Assembly (NCBI RefSeq): GCF_002104995.1
Contig: NW_024468252.1
Span: 868,001 to 932,000, forward strand
Source of the DNA: Linderina pennispora
Lineage: Eukaryota; Kickxellomycota; Kickxellomycetes; Kickxellales; Kickxellaceae
Direction of reading: 5' to 3'
DNA: 64,000 nucleotides
In this document: positions 40,447 to 50,626 of the stretch, piece by piece
Layout of the letters: the number at the start of each line of letters is the position of its first letter
How positions within the stretch are numbered: position 1 is the first letter of the stretch
Position numbers and translations under genes: made by a program
The notes under the pieces: model-generated
Databases searched by the model: none
Seen by the model: the letters and a program-made list of their open reading frames with translations, nothing else
Told to the model about the DNA's origin: nothing

Positions 40447-43400
40447 ATGAACTTCAATATTCCACCGCAAGACACGCCCTCAGCACGGCCGGTCTCCAGC
40501 TCCTCCATCGACGGAGCCCCGCATTTCCTGGCGTCTCCCACGGTACCAACAGTGGCCGCAGCATTCGAGCAGCACGGTGATAGTCCCGGGTCACAATCAA
40601 CCGACAGTAAGCGCCAGCGCATCTCTCGCGCATGTGACAGGTGCCGCCGCAAGAAAGTAAAGTGCGATGGCCGGCGCCCCATCTGCACGCACTGCCAGGC
40701 AATCGGCAGCTCCTGCACATACCTGGACGTGACCAAGAAGCGTGGCCCGCCCAAGGGATACATCGAGGCCATTGAGAGCCGGCTGCACCGGATGGAGGAC
40801 CTGCTTGGCGCCCTAGTGCAGACCGATCCGAAGGCGGCCAAATACGTGCTGGAGGCGATGCGTGCGTCAGACGAGCACGGCGTCAGCGAGATGATGGCGA
40901 ACCCGGGGGCCAAGATCATTGGTGATATGACGGTGAAGGAGCTCGAGAACGAAGCAAGGCAGGCATTCAATGACACGAAGCCTGACGTGCACATGCGGGA
41001 GAGCCCGGGGATCAAGAAGCTGCGGCGAACCAGCGTTCCGCCCGCCCTGCATGCGTCGCCGTCAACCGTGGCCTCGTCGGCCACACCCAGCAGCAACGCT
41101 GACGATCGGCCCGAGTCCATGCCGCCATTGGGACCGACACGGTCGCGGTCCAAATCCACGGCGGCGCTCGACCGCAACGGCAAGATGGTCGATGACGGCG
41201 ACGAGCCCGAGGACATTGATCGCGCAGAGCACCTGACGCGGCTGGAAAAGGGTGTCGGCCATCTGACGCTCGATCCAACAGGTGCCTTACGGTACCTCGG
41301 TGACAGTAGCGGCTGGTACATCATCAACCGCAGCCTGGTGTCGTCGGAATCGAGCCCGCGGCTGACAAAGGGTGTCCACGGGGCCTTCCGCTGGCCACCA
41401 ATCACAACCTTCAATTCGCGCGAGGGCGAGTCCAGCGGCAGCAAACCAGCAGCCAACGCTGCTCCATCTGGTATCGAGGCCTGCGCTCCAGGCGCCCAGC
41501 CTGTCAGCGACAGCGCCATGGCGTGTGTTGTCCCGGTGCCGCGGAACATGCCGCCCTGCGGTAAGCCGCCCATGCCCGACCGCGAGGAGGCCGACCAGCT
41601 GATCCACCTGTACTTCCAGTACGTCCACCCGGTCTTCCCCATCATCTACAAGTCGTACTTTTTGTCCCGCTACTACAACCAGGAGACACAGCCCTCGCAC
41701 GCCCTGCTCTCTGCCATCTACGCGGCTGCGTCCACATACAAGGCGCGCGAGGCAAAGTGCGAAAAAGACCTGGCGCGGGTGCGGATCCAGATGGCAGTGC
41801 ATTTCCAGCGCGCAAAGACGTTCCTGGACGAACAGTACACGCTCAACACCACCGCGTCGATTCTGACGCTGCTGCTGATGTCGGTGTACGAGCAAGGCAC
41901 CATGTCGACGCGCAGCTGGCTGTACTCGGGTATGGCCATCCGCAAGGCCTACGATCTGGGGCTGCATCGCGATGTCGGCATCTCGAAGCACTGCCCGAAT
42001 GCCATCGTGTCGCGCACCGAGACCGAGGTGCGGCTGCGCGCCTGGTGGGGATGCTTTATTATGGACATCATGGTCAGCGCGACACTGGGCCGCCCCACCA
42101 CCATCCACGACTTCACCTTTGACGCCCCGTTCCCAACCGACTACGGCGATGACAACGATGAGCTGCTGGTCAGATCGTCGCTCACCGGCAGTACGCCTGC
42201 TGCTGCCACCCCGCCGCCCAATACGCACCGGACGCCCAGCAACCAGCCTGTGGGCTCGTCAAAGTGCATCCCGCCGGCAATGGCCGAGCGCATGCGCGAC
42301 TATGTCTCGCTGGAGGTCGGTGATTCGGACTCGGACTCGGAAATCTCGGACATGGAGAGCGAGGAGGCTGGCCCCCGCAAGCCGCGCAAGTGCAAGCCGC
42401 TGGGTGTCTACTACCTCGAGCTCCTGCACATTTTCGGCCATGTCTTGTCGGAGATGTACGCATGCAAGCCGAATCGCAGCTTTGTGGCAAAGTACTGCCT
42501 GCACGAGCTGCACTCGCGCATCGAGCGTCTAATCACACTGGACCACGAGCTGCGGCGGTGGAAGATGTCGTTGCCGGTCGACCTGCAGTACCCGATTGAG
42601 GACATCCTCGCTGCGAAGCCTGCGCGGTGCGTGTACATTGCGCTGATCCACCTGGTGTATTACACTGCGATGATTTTGCTGCACCGCCCGTTCATTTCGC
42701 GTCTAGACGACCCGCAGAGCAGTGAGCAGGATGAGGGCGCGCCACACCACAACAAGCACAACGGCGAGTCGCCGATGCCATCGCACGCCATCTGCACATT
42801 GTCAGCGCAGATGATCTCGCTGATCGGCGAGGCGATCATCCAGGACTCGCGCATCTTCATCATGCCCTTCCTGACCTTCATGATGTTCACTGCCGGCACC
42901 ATGCACCTGAACAATGTCATTGTGGCTGCCGACAGCTGGATTGCGCGGCGCTTCCTCAAGCGCACCCTGGACGTGATGAGCCGCCTGGGCGCTCACTGGC
43001 AGGTCTCCTACAAGTGCTACACTATGCTGAACACGCTGGTGCGCGCCAACCGCATTGGGTTGGACACTGTGATCGGGGACAGCGAGGCTGGTGTGCATCT
43101 GATCCGCGAGCGGTGCCGCGAGATCTGGCGTCTCGCGTACCAGGTCTACGAGAACCGCTCGCTGTACAGAGAGCGCGTGTCGACCACCCATCTCAATGCA
43201 ATGCGTGGGGATGCTGCCGATAGGCGCTGCCAATCCATGGACCAGTCGCCGGCTACCAGCCACGAGTCGTTCGGGAAGCGCCCCGATAGCCATGCCAGCG
43301 ATCCACTGGCAATGTTCTCTCGCGACATAAAGACCAGCGAGTCCGCACCTGATCTTTATGTCCAGCAGCAGGTCAATCAGGCAAAGCATCGCCTGCAGCG

Positions 43401-44502
43401 CGCTATGGAACGCCAGGGGCTACGTACCATTGACGTGCACCGCCCAGAGGATGCTGCCAGATTGTCGAGCAAGATCATGAAGGACTCGCCCGAGATCGCG
43501 ACCTACCTGACTGCCCGCCTGCACGTCGACCGCACCGGCAACCCCGTGGTCCCTGCGTCGCCATTCACCTCCGTCAATCTCAGCGACCCAGAGCCGCAGA
43601 CCACCACCCCGAATAACGGCGTGCCGTCATCGCAAACCAACACAAGTGTTCCGCTGCTCAGCCAGTCCGTGGTCAGCGAGCCTGTGCGGCTCGGGGCAGC
43701 TAATGCAGCGCTGAGTCTGGGCCAGTTCGTACCCTCTCTGGAGTTCTTCGCCAACGCGGATTTCCCACTGGGCATCGGTGGCCCCAACGGCCAGGCGTCG
43801 TCGGTTTTGCCGCAGGCAATGAGCGTGCGCAACAACGCCGGGCCCTACTCGCTGCTCAGCTTCTCGGACCAGGTCGGCCCATCGCCCGGCCTAGGTGTGT
43901 CAATGTCCAGCACCTCGACATTCACCAGCACTGTGGTGAATGCTGCGGTGCCGCCGCCAATGCGCTCGTCTGTGGTGCAGCCGAATGCGATTCCCGCAGA
44001 CTCGTACGGGCAGACGGCGCCCGGAAATCCGCAGGCAATGCAGGCCTCGATGGGCTTGCAGGCTGGTGTCCTGCAGATGCCTGGCGCGCCCATGCAGGGC
44101 GGCTTCGGATACAATAACCCAAATAACGTCAAGTCGGCGCACATGGATCTCGACAGCAAGCTGATTGACGACGAGGTCATCCGCAATTTGCCCTTCACTG
44201 GTCCTGTGTCCTGCGACCTGAGCCTCGACAACGAGAACGATCTGATGTCAGCGCTCTGGCCGAACAGCAATGTGCGCTCATACACGCAGCAGTCAGCAGT
44301 GGCGGGTTCCAGCAGCAGCGGCCGCCAGCAGTCGGGCATAGGGGGAATGCAGATACCTGCGGCGACTAACAGCAATGGGTATATTGAGATGCCGTGGAAG
44401 GACTATGTCAACCAGGTCATTGGCAATATGCTTAATCCGGGCACGCCAGGCACGGGGCAGAGCTCGGACCGGGCCACCGATAGCAATGCCATGCAAATGT
44501 AA
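40447..44502 (+). CDS. Large Zn2Cys6 transcription factor (1351 residues), intact
   Basis: Single uninterrupted exon of 4 kb. The zinc cluster lies at residues 63-90 with canonical spacing C-x2-C-x6-C-x6-C-x2-C-x6-C (ACDRCRRKKVKCDGRRPIC), followed by a KKRGPPKGYIEAIESRLHRM linker/coiled coil. The fungal-specific middle homology region covers roughly residues 380-850 (LIHLYFQYVHPVFPIIYKSY, YSGMAIRKAYDLGLHRDVGI, WWGCFIMDIMVSATLGRPTT). A long Ser/Pro/Gln-rich tail with an acidic end (LPFTGPVSCDLSLDNENDLM) could activate transcription. Its layout resembles the Xlr1/Ctf1-type large regulators with the RGPPKG linker, but targets are unknown. It is unrelated in detail to the 3.5-8.7 kb pair. Confidence 0.93.
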   Translation: MNFNIPPQDTPSARPVSSSSIDGAPHFLASPTVPTVAAAFEQHGDSPGSQSTDSKRQRISRACDRCRRKKVKCDGRRPICTHCQAIGSSCTYLDVTKKRGPPKGYIEAIESRLHRMEDLLGALVQTDPKAAKYVLEAMRASDEHGVSEMMANPGAKIIGDMTVKELENEARQAFNDTKPDVHMRESPGIKKLRRTSVPPALHASPSTVASSATPSSNADDRPESMPPLGPTRSRSKSTAALDRNGKMVDDGDEPEDIDRAEHLTRLEKGVGHLTLDPTGALRYLGDSSGWYIINRSLVSSESSPRLTKGVHGAFRWPPITTFNSREGESSGSKPAANAAPSGIEACAPGAQPVSDSAMACVVPVPRNMPPCGKPPMPDREEADQLIHLYFQYVHPVFPIIYKSYFLSRYYNQETQPSHALLSAIYAAASTYKAREAKCEKDLARVRIQMAVHFQRAKTFLDEQYTLNTTASILTLLLMSVYEQGTMSTRSWLYSGMAIRKAYDLGLHRDVGISKHCPNAIVSRTETEVRLRAWWGCFIMDIMVSATLGRPTTIHDFTFDAPFPTDYGDDNDELLVRSSLTGSTPAAATPPPNTHRTPSNQPVGSSKCIPPAMAERMRDYVSLEVGDSDSDSEISDMESEEAGPRKPRKCKPLGVYYLELLHIFGHVLSEMYACKPNRSFVAKYCLHELHSRIERLITLDHELRRWKMSLPVDLQYPIEDILAAKPARCVYIALIHLVYYTAMILLHRPFISRLDDPQSSEQDEGAPHHNKHNGESPMPSHAICTLSAQMISLIGEAIIQDSRIFIMPFLTFMMFTAGTMHLNNVIVAADSWIARRFLKRTLDVMSRLGAHWQVSYKCYTMLNTLVRANRIGLDTVIGDSEAGVHLIRERCREIWRLAYQVYENRSLYRERVSTTHLNAMRGDAADRRCQSMDQSPATSHESFGKRPDSHASDPLAMFSRDIKTSESAPDLYVQQQVNQAKHRLQRAMERQGLRTIDVHRPEDAARLSSKIMKDSPEIATYLTARLHVDRTGNPVVPASPFTSVNLSDPEPQTTTPNNGVPSSQTNTSVPLLSQSVVSEPVRLGAANAALSLGQFVPSLEFFANADFPLGIGGPNGQASSVLPQAMSVRNNAGPYSLLSFSDQVGPSPGLGVSMSSTSTFTSTVVNAAVPPPMRSSVVQPNAIPADSYGQTAPGNPQAMQASMGLQAGVLQMPGAPMQGGFGYNNPNNVKSAHMDLDSKLIDDEVIRNLPFTGPVSCDLSLDNENDLMSALWPNSNVRSYTQQSAVAGSSSSGRQQSGIGGMQIPAATNSNGYIEMPWKDYVNQVIGNMLNPGTPGTGQSSDRATDSNAMQM

Positions 44503-44810
44503 CCACCTGAATTAGAACCTAATATCTAGTAATACACATGTACCAAAGAAGTCACTGAGGCTCAGTGGCATGCGTTTGAATATGTGTACTGATAGGTGCA
44601 GCTGGAGACAACATGGATGCCCACACTGGCACCTTTTAATGAAGCTTATGATTGCAATAGGTGCGAGATGGACGAATCGTTACATTTGATTCCCATTTCC
44701 AAGTGCACCGCTGTGCTTCACATCAGAAATATATATATTCACGCTCACGAAGGGTGCCACATCAAGTTTGAATTTTAAATGCGTTTTGTAGTGAGGACAT
44801 CTGCCTAAAA
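44503..44810. other. 3' flank of the regulator, AT-rich, nothing recognised
   Basis: About 300 bases with falling GC content that begin the second AT-rich island. Confidence 0.4.
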
Positions 44811-45044
44811 TCAAGATGATGCCTTCGTCTCGCAATCCCAGTCCACTTGCTTCTTCGCTAGATTCTTCTGTGCAAGGCTCCTGTTCTTGCTATGGCTATA
44901 CATGTTCCACGACCCGATGCCTGTCGACACATTAGAGAATCGGGAAACCTCCTCTCCTGGTGCTGCGCGTGGTACCTCATTAGTTATCAACCAGTCCTTC
45001 ACACTCGAAAGCCAACTCTTTTGTTTTGGCGCGTCCTTGGCCAT
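44811..45044 (-). CDS. Small hypothetical protein (77 residues)
   Basis: Complete frame MAKDAPKQKSWLSSVKDWLI to stop. It is soluble and charged with a Trp-containing first helix and a basic second half (KNRSLAQKNLAKKQVDW). Amino-acid use looks protein-like, unlike other short frames in this AT-rich stretch, but I recognise no family and no clear promoter. Confidence 0.35.
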   Translation of the reverse strand: MAKDAPKQKSWLSSVKDWLITNEVPRAAPGEEVSRFSNVSTGIGSWNMYSHSKNRSLAQKNLAKKQVDWDCETKASS

Positions 45045-47358
45045 GATTCAAGTAGTAGCCGGTCGGCAAGTAAAATAATAGTGCAAAATAAAAAAAGTAA
45101 AAAGTATAGAGAAAATGGAAATGTTTTTTGTCTACAGAAGACACTCATGTACAGCTATCAACCTGAAAATGGCTGCCCAGAATAGCCAAAGCGCAGCTCA
45201 TGTGGGATAACAAGTTGCTGTCCTGTTTTAAGGATTCTCTGGCACAGTATTCTCGAAATCTTTGGTCTCACCATGGCCTATAAAAGGAATTGCTTTCACG
45301 AAGCGGAGGTCCGTGTTTGAGGATTCTTGCCATGATTTATTCAATGGCACTGCTCGGTATACTACTTGATAATGTGGGCAAGCAAATATATTCCGTTGAA
45401 AAATAACATGGGCGGACGATCCCTGGTTACAACCACATTGGAGATATTGGTAGCTCGCACCTTGCTATTGAACAAAAGAGTAGGTGCAAAACAACAGGTG
45501 TGTGATATAGTAATGCGTGATGTGCCTCTCTTTCATCGCGATCGTTAATGAATCCACATAGTACTGGCCATGGGACAGTCTGCCTGGTTGCTAAATGTAT
45601 CCTTTAGGTGTTCTGTTGAAAGGTGACACTGGCTACATCACCACCCTCAACCATGCAAATGATGCTTATGCACGCACAGACGCTGAGGCAGATGTAAATG
45701 GTGCTAGGTGGCAGCATCTTGTATCTTTCCAGTACCCCAGTGACAGGTTCAGCAATTGGCTGTCCTGATTTTGGGCCCGAGTAAAGGCATATTGCTGGGA
45801 TGCTAGCATCACATATTTTCTGCACAGCACAATGGTCAATTTCCGCTAGTGTACAATGTGTCATGTCTGCACTTGCATCTGCAGTCAGACGTTTTTCTAC
45901 TGCAATGACTAACAAGTATCTTTTCTAAGAGTGAGGAAAGTGGGTATACACAGAAAATGCGTTGGAATGTGACTATTTCGTACAGATGACTTCAATAAAA
46001 CTAGAGAGGAAAAGCGATAATTAAATGAGCGGCAAAGCGTGATTTTCGAAGAAATAGGTGGTAGCAATTGAGCTGGAGTTTGGATATCAACCAACTCGCT
46101 TATTTGGAGGACGAGCATACTTATATACCCTAGGTATTTTTCTTGCAGTTCCAATGTTGACGTAGTCATTCCGACGATATGAAAAGACTATGAATAGATG
46201 TACGAGACAACTAGTAAATGAAGAACGAAGGAAGAGCATGGAGACTGAAGAGCAATTGCAGCTATTTTGTGCTGGGCACATCTGGCCACTTAGATCCTAA
46301 CCATGCCCTTTAGTACATCCTTCGAGAGTACCTTGAGCCCCTCTTGTCGTGTTTCCTGGTGTAAACTAATGGGAAATACAAGTGTCACCATCATAGCAGG
46401 TGTATTTATTGCTCTGCTCCTGTTCGTGTAAGAAATAGTGACGTACAAATCTAGAAGGCATATCGGTCGGACCAAGAGGGAACTTCCCACAAGGTTACAA
46501 TCCCGAAGGTATGTTCACCATGTGAATCTCGGTCATAAGCTGGTTCAAATTCTGGTGAGCAATTCCTTTTTGATATTCACAGACTACTCCCTGTAACGTG
46601 CTTTGTTCGACAGCAGTGACTCCTTGCGACTAAGGTTCAGACCCTTGAAAGTCTGGAGCTCTGGAACTAGGCTCATGCGCTCCAATATCATAATGTCTCA
46701 GGGTGAGGTCAGCTTTCTGAATGGTCTCATCGTCCCCATCGAAATGATGCTGAGTGGACTACTGTGCACTAAATCTCATTACATCTCATTTACGGTATGC
46801 TATAGCATGTATTCTATGTGCCTAGTAGCAAGCAACAAGAGCAGAGCCAACATGCCACAAAGGCAGATGAATTACGAGTCTGCAGGCGGCTCTCCAGTTG
46901 AAGTGTTGCATGGTGTAAATCTGTAAAGTAGTGTGTTCTCTGTGTAGGATATCTGGTCAGCATATCAACTGATAATGCGTGGTTAATTGTCATGATACAT
47001 GCTGAATGTGAAATATGTATATGTTGGCATAATATACTGTTCTGTTCGTAGAGAGGACTCTGCTTTCTCATATTGGAAAATGCATGTGTATAGAATCCCA
47101 CAACTGGAACTGTGAGTGCACCAAAAGCCAAGTAGAAGTGCAATTTTTGATTTACATGCAGGCTCAAAAGTGACAACCTTTTTGTAAAATAGCCAGACAC
47201 ATTTTTACTACTATGATGACCCGGCTGTCTCCCACCATTCTGCCCACCAACAACAGCGAACAAAGACAGAGTCAATCTAGCAAGGTCACTGTCGAAGATA
47301 GCATCAAAGCTGAGGCAGCATAACTATTCGCATAGTGACCTATTCCGGGTTTGGTTCT
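45045..47358. other. AT-rich gene desert
   Basis: About 2.3 kb with only short open frames on both strands, none with a recognised domain, signal peptide or repeat. Minus-strand fragments at 46290-46760 read briefly like protein, with several stops between them. They may be old gene remains, but no family can be named. No terminal repeats or tRNA folds noticed. Confidence 0.5.
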
Positions 47359-48200
47359 ATGGAAGCGTTGCTTTGGGGCTTTAAAGTAACAGATGATGGG
47401 CAGGTATACTGTAGATGCGGTATAGCAGTGGCTCCTAGCGATTCTGCTAGGAATCATATAACGACATGTCTTTCGTGTATCACTGATGCCTACGACCAGC
47501 TTTCCAGGCTTCAATCGGATCTGGTAGACGAATATAACCTTACGTTCCCAGTTTATAGCGATGAAATGGAGAACAACGCTTCTGACGATCTCGTGTTGCC
47601 TGGAACACAACCAGAGATGGGCGACTACTCAGGTGGTAAGTACAGTTGTATGCCTAGCAGTCTGGTGCCATAGTATGTAGCGACGCTGATAACAGCATAC
47701 CTCGTTTATAGGAATTGTCCACCGAAAGTGCCCTTGGGAAAGTTGGACTTGTTTGTCCATTATCCATCGCACTTACTTATCTGTCGGATGTGCAAGTTGG
47801 TTGTTTCCAATCGAAAGATTAGAACCCACTATTGGAAAAGTGCGCTTCCCACTATGCGTCTAAGCGTAGCAGTACACCGCCATCTGCTGAAATCGCTGAG
47901 GCACAGGGCTATCTGAACCAGCATCCAAGCATACTGAGCGGCTATGAATCAGTCAGGGAGTGGGTTGGAGCTGAACAAAGGTCACGCAATCCCAAAGATA
48001 CCCGGGCTTCAGGTGTGCTTAGCAAGGAAGTGCACTCTGTGTGGATATGTGTGCAAGAGCAGAGAGTCGCTGAAGCAACATTTCAGATACTTCCACAGAG
48101 GAATGTCGCGGCCTCGCTATACAATTGCCGCACTTGCGCAGAAAGTCATCTCCAAAGGTCCAATTTTCCACTACGTGGAAGTGTGTGATGACTCAGGTAT
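47359..48200 (+). pseudogene. OrsD-like (DUF3505) zinc-finger protein, truncated and decayed
   Basis: Exon 1 from ATG 47359 holds a zinc-knuckle-like motif (GQVYCRCGIAVAPSDSARNH, then ITTC). After an intron (donor GGTAAGTA near 47635, acceptor TTTATAG near 47711) comes LDLFVHYPSHLLICRMCKLV with IRTHYWK, then SKRSSTPPSAEIAEAQGYLN, and finally IPGLQVCLARKCTLCGYVC with a C2H2-like ESLKQHFRYFHRGM. Spacing and wording match the OrsD/DUF3505 domain found in many fungal proteins. The frame changes include one that looks like a lost base (near 47835), and the rest of the protein is absent before the next gene, so I call it a remnant. Confidence 0.6.
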
Positions 48201-48431
48201 ACTTGACTAGCCCAGCACACAAACCGCAGCAGCACACAGTACTATCTTGGCAGCTCTTACTTGCAAAATATACATATCCGAAGGCTGTCTGAACAAGCAT
48301 TAGCCCTCGATCATACTCGCCATAACGGCCTAGATCTTGGCTAAAGGGTTGTATTTTTGCGGTGTCCAGGACAACAGTTGGATCGTCAACATTGCCGTCA
48401 ATTCTTTCCGCTTGTATTTCCCGCCACTACC

Positions 48432-48899
48432 ATGGACATCACCGAGCTATTGCAGAGCTGCCTTGGGTTCATTTTGACTGCGCTGTGCTGGGGGTTCACC
48501 TAACCCGTTCATCAAGCGCGGATCGGCAGGCGTCGAGAACATCAAAAGAGACTCTTGGCTCAAGCAGACGCTTGCTGAAACGTGGTTCCTGTTCACGAAC
48601 TGGAAGGTAAATGTCGAGATGAACAAGCAGCCGTTTATCAACCTAGGTGTGATACTAACAGCCAGCAGCAATCTTGGTAGTATGTCGTCCCACTGGCCAT
48701 CAACCTGAGCGGATCGGCGGTGTACTACTACACCCTGAGCTCGGCCGAAATCACCATCGCAGTCCCGATCACCAACTCGCTGGCACTGATCTTCACCATC
48801 CTGGCCGGCGTGCTGATCGGCGAGAAGCTGCCAACGCCGAAGGAAATGTTCGGCATGGCCTGTATCGTCCTGGGTGTCGCACTCTGCGTTACTGGCTAG
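48432..48899 (+). CDS. TMEM234-family small multidrug-transporter-like membrane protein
   Basis: Exon 1 (48432-48606) encodes MDITELLQSCLGFILTALCW, then NPFIKRGSAGVENI and ETWFLFTNWK. Exon 2 (48681-48899) encodes YVVPLAINLSGSAVYYYTLS, ITIAVPITNSLALIFTILAG and MFGMACIVLGVALCV. Four hydrophobic helices and the NxSGSxxYY / AVPxxNSL signatures fit the TMEM234 family (EamA/SMR-like fold), probably an ER or endomembrane protein of unknown substrate. One extra T (ACC-T-AAC near 48503) creates a false TAA and shifts the frame; without it the two halves join. Confidence 0.8.
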
Positions 48900-48945
48900 G
48901 AAAAAATATAGAGAATGATGTATTTGAATGAACAGACCGCCCCCC

Positions 48946-49608
48946 TCAGTCGTACTTGTACGGACCAAGCGCCTTCTCCTTGTCGCTGAGATACCGCTGG
49001 ATCTTCTTCTTGATCTGCTTCTCTGTGAGCTGGTCGATATTGAGCTTCTTGTCCCAGAACATTTTGCTGTAGTCGTCGCCATGCGCATCAATAAAGTCCT
49101 GCAGCATCTGGCGCTCGCCCTGGGCCAGCCACCGCTGCTTCTTCTCGTGGTACATGTTTGCGTACTCTTCCAGCGCCCGGGCGCCCTCCTTCTTGGCCTC
49201 GACCTTCTCGGCCTCGTAGTCGCTGTCCAGCGGGTCCTGGGGCTCCTCGGGCATAATAATATTGATCACATTGCCAGTCGTCGTCGCGCTCAATGATACC
49301 GTAGCCCTGCGGGATGTGCTTCCGCAGCTCGTCGTTCGTCATGTTCGCCATGTCCATCCTTGGCCTGCTCGTCGGCCTCCTCCTTGGCCTTTCCAAACAG
49401 CGGGGTCACTTGGCCGCCCTTCTCGCCGTTCAGGACGGGCCACCAAGCCCAGGTTGCGGTAGTTCTCCGCCATGGTCAGGCTCGAGTCCCACATGTCGCG
49501 CAGCAAGGGGTGGCCCGTGAACTTTTTATTGCGGGCAGCGTTGGCCCGCCGGCGGGTCGTCTTGAGCTTCGGGTTGCGCAGCTTCTTGCGGGCAATAGGG
49601 CGGGTCAT
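48946..49608 (-). CDS. NOP16: Ribosome-biogenesis protein NOP16
   Basis: Begins MTRPIARKKLRNPKLKTTRR and continues with the conserved FTGHPLLRDMWDSSLTMAEN and YRNLGLV. A Gly/Lys-rich segment (NGEKGGQVTPLFGKAKEEAD) leads to MTNDELRKHIPQGYGIIERD and a long charged C-terminal helix region (EKKQRWLAQGERQMLQDFID, GPYKYD). Nop16 is a nucleolar protein of 60S pre-ribosomes. Three frame changes near 49440, 49370 and 49275 each equal one extra base and restore these blocks. It is tail-to-tail with TMEM234 (46-base gap). Confidence 0.88.
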
Positions 49609-49803
49609 GGCTGTGTGTGTGTCTGTGAGTATAATAGAGGTTGTGCTGGAAATGGGCAGCAGAGCAAGAGGCGTGTTGCTGCGAATTGCGCTTTATCCAA
49701 GAAAAAAAAATCCTCGCAGCACAAAAAAGTTTGGGGCCAAATCGGCAGATCACCTCCGTGTTCCCAATCAGATCACCAAGCGTCATGTATTATTTTCTTT
49801 CAA

Positions 49804-50391
49804 CTAGAGACCCAGCGACTTCTGCACGATATCCTCGACAATTGCGTTATACTGCTCGCGGTCGTCGCGCCACATTTTGCTTGCGTCGACATTGGCGCCG
49901 CTCTCGTCGTTGGGCTCGGCAATCATGCTGAGCACCGACAGCAGAATCTTCTCGACGCTCTGCACCGGGCTCCACCGCTCCGAGCTGCTCTCGTAGTGGT
50001 TCGGGTCGTCGCCGGGCGGGTGCAGGATTGAAATGCACACGACGCCGTTGGCGTACACGTTCGGGTGGAACATGGGGCATGTGAACTTCATCGTCGGCGG
50101 GTTCAGCGGGTAGTCGCGCGGAAAGGACAGCGTCGCCGTGAATATGCCGCCCTCGAAGGGCGTGTCGGGCGGCCCAGCAATGACCGCTTCCCACTCGAAA
50201 AAGTTGTCTTCGGAAACTGGCCCGGCCGTAATTCCCTCAGGCGCATGCAGACAGAGCTCTACAAAAAGCGCCAGCATGGCAGGTTAGCGGCGAGCCTGCA
50301 TGTGAAATGGAGGAGCACAGCGTCCAAATGACCTACCCTTGTACTCTGTCATCAGCCGTTTTAACGCTGTCGAACCGCCGCTTTTGTACAT
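49804..50391 (-). CDS. UBC7: Ubiquitin-conjugating enzyme E2, UBC7/UBE2G2 type, two exons, intact
   Basis: Exon 1 (50337-50391) gives MYKSGGSTALKRLMTEYK. An intron with GTAGGT donor and TTGTAG acceptor (50259-50336) joins to exon 2 (49804-50258). The UBC fold is complete: FFEWEAVIAGPPDTPFEGGI, HPNVYANGVVCISILHPPGD with the catalytic Cys in GVVCISIL, and the family-specific acidic-loop insert DDPNHYESSSERWSPVQSVE. The 169-residue length matches Ubc7, which works with Cue1 and the Hrd1/Doa10 ligases in ER-associated degradation. No frame breaks. Confidence 0.95.
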
Positions 50392-50626
50392 TTTGGCGCA
50401 AGAGGTGTGTAAAAACAAATAGTGCGATTCAATGCAGAGGAAAGAAAATGGCGAAAAAAAGAAAGCGCCAGTGTCCAGCAAAGAGATTTTCATGTAGCCA
50501 CCTCAACGTCATCATCAAAGAAAGAAAATTGGAGGTATGTTCATGTTAGAAGCAGGGAAGTAGAGTGGATGTGCAAGACTTGAAAAATAAAAAGGTTAAC
50601 GCTACATTAGGACACGGCGAAATGCT

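Noticed and set aside
46814-47275. 153-codon minus-strand open frame in the AT-rich island
   Set aside because: Composition is unlike the real genes, with no motif, signal peptide or membrane pattern, and neighbours have dense stops.
45045-47358. Transposon remains in the gene desert
   Set aside because: No terminal repeats, reverse transcriptase, transposase or integrase motifs could be read on either strand.
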